Origin: JAWPMT01 sp965227935
GTDB lineage: Bacteria; Bacteroidota; Bacteroidia; Cytophagales; Cyclobacteriaceae
Assembly: GCA_965227935.1 (NCBI GenBank)
Contig: CBDDGS010000055.1
Location: 1 to 64,000 of the forward strand
Length of the DNA: 64,000 nt
Direction: 5' to 3'
Part shown: one piece after another, positions 10,655 to 19,300 of the stretch
Layout: each line of letters starts with the position of its first letter
How positions within the stretch are numbered: position 1 is the first letter of the stretch
Notes under the pieces: model-generated
What the model was told of the DNA's origin: nothing
The model's input: only the letters and a program-made list of their open reading frames with translations
The model's database searches: none
Program-made: the position numbers and the translations under genes

Positions 10655-12294
10655 ATGCGCCAAAGGCACCAAGTGCGTGTCAAGCCATGGATGGCGCTGG
10701 TCGCAATCCTCAGTTTCGTGAAGTTGATGGGAGCCTTCGTGCCACCATTGCAGGTGGCGATGGAAATGCAGTTTCGTGTATGACACTTGTTCTTTGGTGT
10801 GTCTTTGCAGGTGGCATCAGCGAGACCTCAGGGCACCATTGGGCGTGCTGAATTTATTGGGTCTGGCATTGAAGCTTTGCTGTTTGGCATCTTTTCCGAT
10901 TTGGTCATGCAGTCAAAGAATATGAAAGGCAACAATCCTTGTCCTGTATGTTTTTTTTTGTCTTTTCAATCTTGCCGCCGAGGTGAAAAAGGGTCCGCAC
11001 CGATGCTTGACCCAATCCAGAGCTTGGGAGGTAAAGATCTGGCAAGTCATACTGTCTGCTTCCAGCCTCTCCGTAGCGACAATACAGGCAGTGTGGGCAT
11101 GGCGCTCCTCTGCAAAAGGCAGAATCCACACCGCAGTTGTAGAGGTCACGAAGCCTTTTGAGCCTTCGAAGACGGAAGAGGAGGTTATCAAAAGGCCAGT
11201 GATGGAAACCATCAAAGACCGCATCAAGAGCTGGAAAGAACATGGGACCATCATCGGTGGCCGTCACCTATCAGGAAAGTCGGTGGCACTCGAACAAGCC
11301 TTGCGAGGAGTGCGAGGCGTAGTGGAAGTCACCATCGAAAACGCCGAATGGAAGAAGATGATGTATGAGCAGTTGAATGTGGATAATGTGGGCATGTTCA
11401 AAGAGGTCATGCGCCGTGTGCGCGAGAAGCTCAAGGACTTTCCGGACAACCTCACGAAGTATCCGATCCTCATTCTGGACATCCCTCGCAGAACCACCGA
11501 AGGACTGACTTGCGTCTTTACAGTTGACCTTGGCAAGGAGTTGACCTAGTCTCTTCCATGGCGAAGGATGTGGCCTCTGACAAGAAACGAGCAGAAGTTC
11601 ATGTCGCCTGCTTAAATAATGTATTGAAATGCTTCAAACATGAATGTGATGTCTATCCTTCTGTCCAAGGTGATTGTGTCAGCCTCTTCCGCGGCGGTGG
11701 CGCTGGCGTTTGATGCCGGTGGAAACCAAAGGCAGGAGGACATTTGGGTGGCCGACCTCACAGAGAAGGAGGCAAAGGCTTGCTTGTCCTTACATGGGCA
11801 CGACAATTTTGACGAGTTCATCGATGCCTGTGTCTCAGCTCAATTCAGCCAAACATGAAGTCATTGATTTCGTTCTGTGACCGGAGTTCATTCAGGTGGC
11901 TTGCGGGTTGGAGACTTGGTGAAGGCCTGTGAGAACTTGAAGCGCCTTGTCATTTCAATTGGTTTCTCGTAAGCCAAGGAAGGGCATCTCCTTGAAGGAG
12001 ACGGCGCAGGCGTATAGGCTTGATGCTACAAACGAGGTCACGGGCTTCATCAGGTTGCAGGTTGATCCCGAGCTCAGCGGACGTAAGATGTTGGAAGAGC
12101 TCCTCAAAGCTTATCCTGAAGGCATCCGAGAGACGTTCAACGGCATTCGCCTCAATCGAAGAAAGGTTGCAAAGCTAATTCGGGATGAGGATTGTCATGC
12201 AGTGTATTTTCACCCATTGAAGAGGCGCTTCTTTTTTGCCTCCAAGTTGCACAAGGAGGTCGCTGAAGCGCAACTAGGCAATCCACGACTTTGA
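10655..12294 (+). CDS. P-loop NTPase with introns, cargo inside the PLV
   Basis: A GC-rich, multi-exon gene. Exon 1 starts at ATG 10655 with a hydrophobic segment (MALVAILSFVKLMGAFVPP). Exon 2 begins at about 10811 after CAG (VASARPQGTIGRAEFIGSG). Exon 3 (about 10985-11525) holds a Walker A motif GRHLSGKS and a Walker B-like YPILILDIP. Exon 4 (about 11668-11830) has a sensor-like VIVSASSAAVALAF and DLTEKEAKACL. Later exons (about 11892-11960 and 11975-12294) give GGLRVGDLVKACENL and a C-terminal domain with YFHPLKRRFFFASKLH. This order fits the archaeal-type/STAND-like ATPases, including those of trypanosome RHS and Crinkler proteins; that comparison is from memory. Composition and introns are host-like although it lies between the TIR and AT-rich virus genes. 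Confidence 0.65.
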
Positions 12295-12500
12295 ATTTTA
12301 ACAAGGTGGCTGCGGCTGCTGAAGCGTATCTTAGGCTTATGATCTAAAAGGCTTGCTCGGCGAAAAGAGAGATCCGAGTTTATCAAATCAAAGGCACACC
12401 ACGAAGACACCCGAAGATGGCAACAAATAGTTTAATATGATTTTATGAAATCTAATCTATCACACTATATTTATCTCCAACTTTTACTATTTTGTAGTAT

Positions 12501-12794
12501 TCAAGGGTGTTCTTTTGGTTGCTTTATCTTTCCGTCGTTCAGCATCTTGACATATTGCCCTTGCTTGGTTTCGTATGAACCTGCAGGTCTACCAATCCCC
12601 TTTTTCTCAAAGATTTTTTCAACTTTTGCCTTCTCGTCTTCATCAGCAGGTCTTGCAGACACCACTGCATCAATCTTTTTATCAATGTCATCAAGCTTTG
12701 CCAGAACAAGTTTCAACTGTTTACTATGCTTAGCAGTCTTTTCAAGTAGTTCTTTGACTTCACTGTTTTTTTCATCTTCGCTATTAAATGTCAT
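12501..12794 (-). CDS. Small coiled-coil protein of unknown function
   Basis: 97 residues if started at MTFNSEDEK (12794), preferred over the ATG at 12812 because TCTAA lies 19-23 bases upstream of the inner start and directly abuts the outer one. The N-terminal 60 residues are charged and helical (VKELLEKTAKHSKQLKLVLA), followed by GIGRPAGSYETKQGQYVKML, whose GRP core recalls an AT-hook. AT-rich and part of the leftmost virus gene group, transcribed toward the left end. Family not recognised. Confidence 0.6.
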   Translation of the reverse strand: MTFNSEDEKNSEVKELLEKTAKHSKQLKLVLAKLDDIDKKIDAVVSARPADEDEKAKVEKIFEKKGIGRPAGSYETKQGQYVKMLNDGKIKQPKEHP

Positions 12795-12812
12795 AAATCT
12801 ATATATATTCAT

Positions 12813-12817
12813 TTAGA
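12813..12817 (-). promoter_or_regulatory. TCTAA late-promoter-like motif
   Basis: TCTAA on the minus strand in an AT-only context, 19 bases upstream of the inner start codon at 12794. One of nine similarly placed motifs in the element. Confidence 0.45.
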
Positions 12818-12874
12818 TATTAAAATATTTATTTATGAAATGTATTTGAGTAAAAGACTACTCTTTAAATAGTT

Positions 12875-13276
12875 TTAATCCATATCATTTAACCTATTTT
12901 TAGTGCTACGAGGCGTTCCCATAACATCGCTTATCATTTTATTCGTGCTTTCTACCTTTTGGTCTTCTGGCGTAATCTGCCTGTTCCACGAAAACGATAT
13001 GCAGTGATCCTCACTTTCTAAGGTGATGTCTCCATCATCATTTTTAATAACGCTCATCGTTTTGTCATTTTTACTTGTCTTAAAACTGCAGGGATTACAG
13101 TTACATTTTATACCTTTAGGATTTATTTCTATTTCATTCCTCAGTTGCAACTTACAATGACAAACAGGACAGTCAAACACAATAAACTTGCTTGTCAATT
13201 TGTTTTCTTCATTTAGTTTAACTGTTTTAGGTTCTTCATCTTCGGGGATGGTGCTACACTTCTTTTTTGGTGGCAT
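12875..13276 (-). CDS. Small zinc-finger-like protein
   Basis: 133 residues from ATG 13276. A basic N-terminus (PPKKKC) is followed by a putative zinc ribbon: CPVCHCKLQL (about residues 36-45), then CNCNPC about 27 residues on. The acidic, aspartate-rich C-terminal half has no recognised motif. Sits with two other minus-strand small genes at the left end of the virus gene set. It may bind nucleic acid; no family is recognised. Confidence 0.6.
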   Translation of the reverse strand: MPPKKKCSTIPEDEEPKTVKLNEENKLTSKFIVFDCPVCHCKLQLRNEIEINPKGIKCNCNPCSFKTSKNDKTMSVIKNDDGDITLESEDHCISFSWNRQITPEDQKVESTNKMISDVMGTPRSTKNRLNDMD

Positions 13277-13338
13277 CCTTATATAAAATGTATCTGATAA
13301 ATAATTTTGATATTTCTAATGTAATTTTACAGCATTTC

Positions 13339-13443
13339 TTAATTTTCATTATCTTCAATTACAGGATATCTTTTATCGTCTTCAATTCTTTCTTCAAATT
13401 CATTCATTGTTGCTACATACGCTTCATACTCTGCAATCGTCAT
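13339..13443 (-). CDS. Very small acidic protein
   Basis: 34 codons from ATG 13443 to TAA 13339, giving a start of MTIAEYEAYVATMNEFEE and an acidic C-terminus. Supported only by its open frame, AT-rich virus composition and fit between neighbours; could be chance. Confidence 0.3.
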   Translation of the reverse strand: MTIAEYEAYVATMNEFEERIEDDKRYPVIEDNEN

Positions 13444-13537
13444 ATAATATTATGAAGGTTTTTCCTTAATAATATTATGTCATGCAACCTGAGGACAACA
13501 GAGGTTTTCGGGTTCAAATCAAACGAATTCGTTGAGC

Positions 13538-13678
13538 ATGGGAGGGATTTTTATGAAACTGCCACAGAATGCAACCACCGAAAATATCAAACTAATTATT
13601 AACGAACTGTTGCCGGAATACGTCCCCTTCTGTCGCCTGTTCAATTGCGGTTGGGTGTCATATCAATATTATTTATAG
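13538..13678 (+). CDS. Small unknown protein upstream of the ATPase
   Basis: 46 residues from ATG 13538 (MGGIFMKLPQNATTENIKLI) to TAG 13678, ending 21 bp before the ATPase start and in the same direction. A preceding short frame from about 13483 (MQPEDNRGFRVQIKRIR) ends just before it and could be the true N-terminus, separated by a frameshift. The base composition is more balanced than in the surrounding virus genes. No family recognised. Confidence 0.35.
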   Translation: MGGIFMKLPQNATTENIKLIINELLPEYVPFCRLFNCGWVSYQYYL

Positions 13679-13684
13679 TTTAAT

Positions 13685-13690
13685 TTCTAA
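13685..13690 (+). promoter_or_regulatory. TCTAA motif upstream of the packaging ATPase
   Basis: TTCTAA followed by ATATTTTAT, ending 9 bases before ATG 13700. Matches the TCTA-in-AT context described for CroV and mavirus late genes. Confidence 0.5.
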
Positions 13691-13699
13691 ATATTTTAT

Positions 13700-13933
13700 A
13701 TGAGTATTCCTATTGTAAAACCTGCTAAAATGAAAGAATATGAGTTCAAGCAATCCAAGTATGACGTAGCGCCAAGAATACCATTCTCACAGATTGTGGT
13801 TGGCCCATCTGGAAGTGGAAAGACTATACTGCTTCAATCTATGATATTAGATTTATACAGGGATTGTTTTAGTCGTATCTTCATATTTTCAAGTTCCATT
13901 CATGTAGATAGTGTATGGACACCTGTTAAAGAT
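13700..13933 (+). pseudogene. Packaging ATPase (A32/FtsK-like), 5' part, interrupted by copia
   Basis: Codons 1-78 of the virus genome-packaging ATPase, which powers DNA loading into the capsid. Walker A GPSGSGKT lies at residues 35-42, after the usual N-terminal strand (FSQIVV). The reading ends at SVWTPVKD exactly where the copia LTR starts. Joining codon 78 to TAT at 32384 (YIEKTLKIDPKKEK) restores the frame without any added or lost codon; the full protein would be about 264 residues, normal for PLV ATPases. As it stands, the truncated product would lack Walker B and be inactive. Confidence 0.9.
13929..13933. repeat. 5-bp target site duplication AAGAT (left)
   Basis: AAGAT directly precedes the 5' LTR and is repeated right after the 3' LTRs at 32379-32383 and 41134-41138. 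Five bases is the usual length for copia integrases. Confidence 0.92.
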
Positions 13934-14040
13934 TGCCAAGAGAACCAGGGCCCCACATACCCGCGTGTTTGGCTCAAGCACACCCCTTTGCGTAGCAGAG
14001 GAGAAAACCGCGTGCCATTACAACCTATCGTCGCTTCGCA
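13934..14040 (+). repeat. 5' LTR of the copia element
   Basis: 107 bp, TGCCAAGAGAACC at one end and CGTCGCTTCGCA at the other. Positions 13968-13978 read TTTGGCTCAAG, identical to the last 11 bases of the dinoflagellate spliced leader. Identical to the copy at 41027. Confidence 0.92.
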
Positions 14041-14058
14041 GGTTATCAGCCGTATCGC
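14041..14058 (+). promoter_or_regulatory. Possible primer-binding site
   Basis: GGTTATCAGCC directly follows the 5' LTR. It recalls the TGGTATCAGAGC site used with initiator tRNA-Met but is not an exact match, so the primer is uncertain. Confidence 0.3.
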
Positions 14059-14098
14059 GGCTTGAGAGACTGTGAGACTAAGGGAGTGAGGTACAACC

Positions 14099-16399
14099 AT
14101 GTCCTCCTCCGACCAGAGGTCGGAGACGGAGAGCCCGATGACCTTTGGGGATGCAGCGGTGCCTGCGGAGGCGACAATGAGCAGCGGCTCATCGTCCGCC
14201 TCTCCTGGAGCCTTGGAAGCTGGTAGTGGGATGATTCCTGTTAGTAGTCTGCCGAGAGTTCCAGAGTCGCAGCCGTCGACGCCGCGAAAGCGGTCGCTTC
14301 CCTTGGAGGACGTCATGGATTCTCCAGAGACACCCAACACAAGGTTCAGAGCACAACTCACCGGTAGCCGCTACGCGGTATCGGATGAAACAAGGGTAAT
14401 GGCTTATCAACCTCTGAGATTGGAGTCAGCGGCACTCCAGGGCATTGAAGCTGAAGAAGTGAGTGATATCGACTTAGTCGCTTACCTTGCAATCAAGTAC
14501 GATGCCGAGATAAAGAAGAGTGAGAGCTACCAAATGGAGATGTTCGAGCAAAGAGATGTCTCATCTAAGCTAGAAGAGATGTATCGGAAGTCTGTAAGTG
14601 AAGTAGGTGAGCTTTCGGGTTATGTGAAGCAACTTCAGAATGTGAGCGATCAGCGAATCATGGCAATCGTGCATGAATCGGAGGAGAACATCGCTCTGCA
14701 GCAAAGGCTCGCCGAGATCACTGACAGTGCTCGCCAAGTAGCAATGAACGAGAGCCAACAGATCGTTCTAAGGGATCAAGAAGCCAATGCAGCGGTCACC
14801 GAAGCCCGCATGCATGCATCCGGCGTTGTGGCCGAGATGAGAGAGGGATTCAACGAGGCTAGGATCGAGTTCGGCCGGCAAAACCTCATGCTCAGGCATT
14901 ACGAGAGCCTTGAAGCTTCTTTCCAGCTCGTGCAACAAGAAGCCCAGAGCATGAACGAAAGACTTGAGATGAAGATAGGGCTTATGAACCATGAGTTCCA
15001 ATCGGCGGTGCAGATCACGAAGACGGAATACGAGATTGAGATGCGAAGAGATGAGCTTCTCAGCAACGAGGAGGCAGCGGATCTAAAGAACAAGAACCTC
15101 AGTCTCGAGATGGAAGTTGCCAAACAACATGAGCTTATGAATGTGCCGGGAAACCAACAACAGGCCCTTATGCTTGAGCTCAGACAAGCCCAAACTGCGT
15201 GTGAAGACAAGGAGAAGAGCATGGTCGCTCTCCGACATGAGGTTGGGTTGTTGCGTGCCGATCGGGAGAGCCTGATGAAGGTGAATGCGAAGCTTCTTGC
15301 TCAGCAACCGACTCAGGGCACGACCACGCCAAGGGCAGGATCGACAAGCAACCACTCATGGGTGGTCACGGGGAATTCTCCCCAGACCGCGGAGGAGGAG
15401 GCCGAGGCTCAACGACGCAGACAGGAGATGGATGACATGAGGGATGAGCTCAGTCAGGCAATGGCGGATGTGGATCGACTCAGAGACGATCGGAACGCAT
15501 ACAAGATGTGGTATCGCGAGGAGGAAGCGGAGCTCCATCGGGCGATATCCGAGTCAGCTGAAGCGGCCCAAGGCAATGCGTCCTGGACCGGGCCACAACC
15601 GCCACCGGGATACGTCGGCATGATGTCGTTGCCAAACTCATCGAAGATGCCATCCCGGAAGGAGGAAGCGAAGGTCATCGTTCCATCCTGGCCGAAGATC
15701 AGCGACATTGGGATCTGGAAAATGCACGTCGTTCGCTCCGTCATTCAGGCGAGCGGTGACTCTGATGTCGATCTATGGACGAGATGGTGCAACGAGGCCT
15801 ACGATCCAACTACACCCGAGCACATCCTTCGGAGTTCCGGGGGAGATCGCTTTACGAGCATCGACCTCAAACTGGCCCAAGCTCTCAGCCAGATGATGGT
15901 GAATGCCGGCGAGGCAGCGGCACCAGTGAAGGCGGAGATGCGCGCGATTGAGTTAGAGCGCACAAGGTCTGGAACATCCGTTGAACTCACCAAGGGACGA
16001 GAGTACCTGGCAAGAATCGTGGCTTTCTTCCGAGGGACTAACAACACTGAGGTCGTATACACTGCGAAGAACATATTTGACTGCAAGTACCCTGGCGACA
16101 GCAAGCTCCAACCATTTATGTCTCAATGGAACGAGATCTTGTCGCACATGGACGTCAGCACGACTCTACCGGACAATGCTCTCCTTGAGTTGTTACACGA
16201 CAAGGTGAAGGGATCCAAGCTCATGGAACTTGATATTCATGCTTTCGACAACCTTGCCCGTTCCGACCCTGCCAGGAGTTACCAGGCACTGAAGGATGTC
16301 ATCAACAAGCACATTAGAAGGGAACGGGAGGAGGCAAACAGGAGAGAGCGTGAGAAGTCCTTGCATGTTCTTGCACGAAATGCTACACCAGCGTTATAG
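14099..16399 (+). CDS. Copia Gag-like protein
   Basis: 766 residues from ATG 14099 (MSSSDQRSETESPMTFGDAA) to TAG 16397-16399. The N-terminal 90 residues are Ser/Pro-rich and disordered. A long coiled coil covers about residues 110-500. The C-terminal 230 residues (from about SWPKISDIGIWKMHV) look like the globular Gag domain of copia elements, ending in a basic arginine-rich helix. The stop is in frame with the pol sequence that follows, which has no ATG of its own, so Gag and Pol were probably one polyprotein or are joined by read-through. Forms the virus-like particle. Confidence 0.75.
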   Translation: MSSSDQRSETESPMTFGDAAVPAEATMSSGSSSASPGALEAGSGMIPVSSLPRVPESQPSTPRKRSLPLEDVMDSPETPNTRFRAQLTGSRYAVSDETRVMAYQPLRLESAALQGIEAEEVSDIDLVAYLAIKYDAEIKKSESYQMEMFEQRDVSSKLEEMYRKSVSEVGELSGYVKQLQNVSDQRIMAIVHESEENIALQQRLAEITDSARQVAMNESQQIVLRDQEANAAVTEARMHASGVVAEMREGFNEARIEFGRQNLMLRHYESLEASFQLVQQEAQSMNERLEMKIGLMNHEFQSAVQITKTEYEIEMRRDELLSNEEAADLKNKNLSLEMEVAKQHELMNVPGNQQQALMLELRQAQTACEDKEKSMVALRHEVGLLRADRESLMKVNAKLLAQQPTQGTTTPRAGSTSNHSWVVTGNSPQTAEEEAEAQRRRQEMDDMRDELSQAMADVDRLRDDRNAYKMWYREEEAELHRAISESAEAAQGNASWTGPQPPPGYVGMMSLPNSSKMPSRKEEAKVIVPSWPKISDIGIWKMHVVRSVIQASGDSDVDLWTRWCNEAYDPTTPEHILRSSGGDRFTSIDLKLAQALSQMMVNAGEAAAPVKAEMRAIELERTRSGTSVELTKGREYLARIVAFFRGTNNTEVVYTAKNIFDCKYPGDSKLQPFMSQWNEILSHMDVSTTLPDNALLELLHDKVKGSKLMELDIHAFDNLARSDPARSYQALKDVINKHIRREREEANRREREKSLHVLARNATPAL

Positions 16400-19300
16400 A
16401 CATCAACCGGAGAGAAGGCTGGTGGCAGAAGGACGAAGGCCCCGGGCGTTCCCTCTGTCCCGAAGACCAAGGACATCCCCAACCCGCAGCCTCACGTGAT
16501 ACAAGTCCAGGTCGAGGCCGCGGCGGTTCTTCCAACGCCAAATCCCAAGGATCATGGAAAAGGTGGAAAGGGGAAAGGGAAGCCCAAGAGAGGGCGGTCA
16601 TCAACACCTGTGGGCAAGAGACCGACAAAGGGTGAGGGCAAAAGACGATCGCTCACACCCGCAGACAAGGCAAAGATCGGATGTCGGTTCCACTGGAATG
16701 GAGGATGCAAGAAGGGCAAGGACTGCGAGTTCAGTCATCAAGAGAAGCACCGACCGAAGAGCAGATCACAGAGTCGTGATGGAAAGGGGAGCGGTCGATC
16801 TCCAAGCACCGACAAGGTATGCCATGCATGGAAGAGAGATGGCAAGTGCAAGTTCGGGGACAAGTGCAAGTTTCTTCACCACGACCCCGCTGCACCAGCT
16901 GCTAAGGAGAAGGCCAAGCCCAAGAAGGCGACTCCCGCCATAACGGCGGGGTCAATCGGAGAAAGCGACTCTGAGGCGGAGACCACATCGAGACCCCACA
17001 CCAACAAGAAGGTCCTGAAGAGGAAAAGGAAGGTGAGGTTCTCCAACAACGTCGAGACTATCCAATTCAAGTCTCAGCACGTCCTGAGCGACAACGCTCC
17101 TAAGTCTCAGACTCAACTACGGGGGAAAGGTCAACGGCCCATCGACATTGAGAAGAAGGTACTCTCACAGAGAGGCAGGGCCAGGCGAGACATCGAGACC
17201 CGAATGGCTATTGGTCGCGGGAAGGTCATTGCACAGATCGTCCGGGGAGACATGACGGTTCCCAACATCGAAGTGGGGATTCACGATGGTGAATGGCTGG
17301 TAGGGATCGTCAACCCGGAGGACCTCTCGTACATCGAGAGGGACGGCAACCAGATGACACCGAAGCACGGACAGAAGACGTTGTGTATGCCGGGTCCCGA
17401 GTATGTCGGGCAGCCAGTTCGGTTCATCCTAGACACGGGATGCGGTCATGACCTGATATCGCGACAGAAGGTCGAGGCTATGTCCGGAGTCATCAGTCAC
17501 GACGACGAGGGTGGCATGTCTTTTATGACGGCCAACGGAGTGACGCAGACTCAAGAGGTCATGAACTTCAGGCCCAAGGAGCTGAATCAGGACAGTAAGG
17601 CATATGTGCTGGAGGAGACACCAGCTGTGCTGTCAGTCGGGAAGAAGTGCATGGAGCAGGGTTACTCCTTTATTTGGTTGTCTGGTCGTAACCCTTACAT
17701 GATGGACGACACTGGAGAGTGCACACCGCTGACAGTGAGGGACAACATCCCGTACATCAAGCTGAACGATCCCAAGGGACGGCATGAGAAGTTCTCTAGC
17801 TGCGAGAGTACCATCATCAACCAGATCCGGAAGATGATCGACGAGGGAATCATTGAGGACAAGAGGATCACCGGAGATGATGGGAAGAATGGCGGGTCGG
17901 CTCTGCCCAGCATTAAGTTGACTGAAGATTCGGAGGGTCTTTCCGACCTACGATTCTCATGGGCAGTCCCAGGCGAAGCAGAGGCCGATGGGGAGCCTCC
18001 ACTTCCTCCTCCCGCCGAGGCGCCCGCCGACGGCGGCGATCACGATCCACCCGCTGGGCGGTATGAGCCAGCATCCGAAGAGGAGTGGGAGGCTATCGAG
18101 AAGGTCAGTGCGGAATCCGACAATGGAGAGCTCGAGATCGACGTTGTCGATGGGGTCCCACGTCTCGCAAGACCAGGGTCCCTCAAAGCCGAGGCCAACT
18201 CGTTAGTGCATATCCTCACGCATAGATACAAGAACCCCTATTGCGAGACATGCGTGAGGGCGAAGATGAAGCATCGAAAGACTCGAAGAGGTGCCTTCAA
18301 CCGACCTTTGAGGAAGTTTGGAGACCTGATTTCCTTTGACTACCTTGATCTCGACAAGTCAAGTCTCGACCTAGTGCCAGTGTTGGACTACAAGGTGTTG
18401 GTCGTGAGAGACCGGTTCACTGGAATGATTGCCGGTTATAGCTCGCGCACCGGAGAGACCGATCAAGTCATCAGATCCCTGAAGCACTTCATTGGGAGGC
18501 GCAAAGTATTGCAGCTCTACTCTGATGACGCGCCAGCATTTGTCAAGGCAGCTAAGGAGCTAAAGATCAACCATGACTCATCACTACCGGGACGAGCCCA
18601 GAACAACTCATATGCAGAGCGCAACAATCAATTCCTCATCATGACGGTGTCAACATGCCTGCTTCACGCGGGGGCACCACCATGTTTCTGGAAGTACGCT
18701 CTGGACTGCGTGTGCCATCTGTTGAACTGTGAGCACACGACGGAGGACGGCAGTGCATGGATGAAGATGCACGATGAGGAGTTCAAGGGGCAACTTATCC
18801 CCTTCGGAGCCAAGGTATTCTTCAAGCCAAGCGGAGCACGAAGTATCGAACAGGATCACAAGATGGATCCAGACGCCATTCCTGGCATCTTCGCTGGATA
18901 CGAAGTTACCACCGGTCTGGGATGGTCCAACAAGTATCTTGTGTGGGCACTTGAGGATTTTGTGGAGCAAAACCTAGCCTATGACGCGGACCGTCCTATC
19001 ATGAAGCTCCTCACGCCCCATGTCACAGAGAAGATCGAGATCGTCGGAGGAGTCGAGTTTCCCTTAAAGGAGAAGTACGAGAAGCTAAATACGACTCTCG
19101 AGGGGTTGAGTGAGGTGCGTCGGAGAGAGGGGAAAAGTGACATCCCGGAGAGCTTCTTCATCGGCGATGACGATGATGAAGGTGATGAAGACGGGAATGA
19201 TGATGATCATGGAGATGGAGATGGCGGATCCAAGACGGGGAAGAAGAAAGAGACCGTCGTCGAGTTTATCAAGCTGCCAGATGTTGGTATCGAGCATTCA

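Noticed and set aside
13482..13678. Bacterial contaminant sequence upstream of the ATPase
   Set aside because: It is more balanced in composition than its surroundings, but it runs without a break into the ATPase and gives an open frame ending 21 bp before it; no bacterial gene is recognised.
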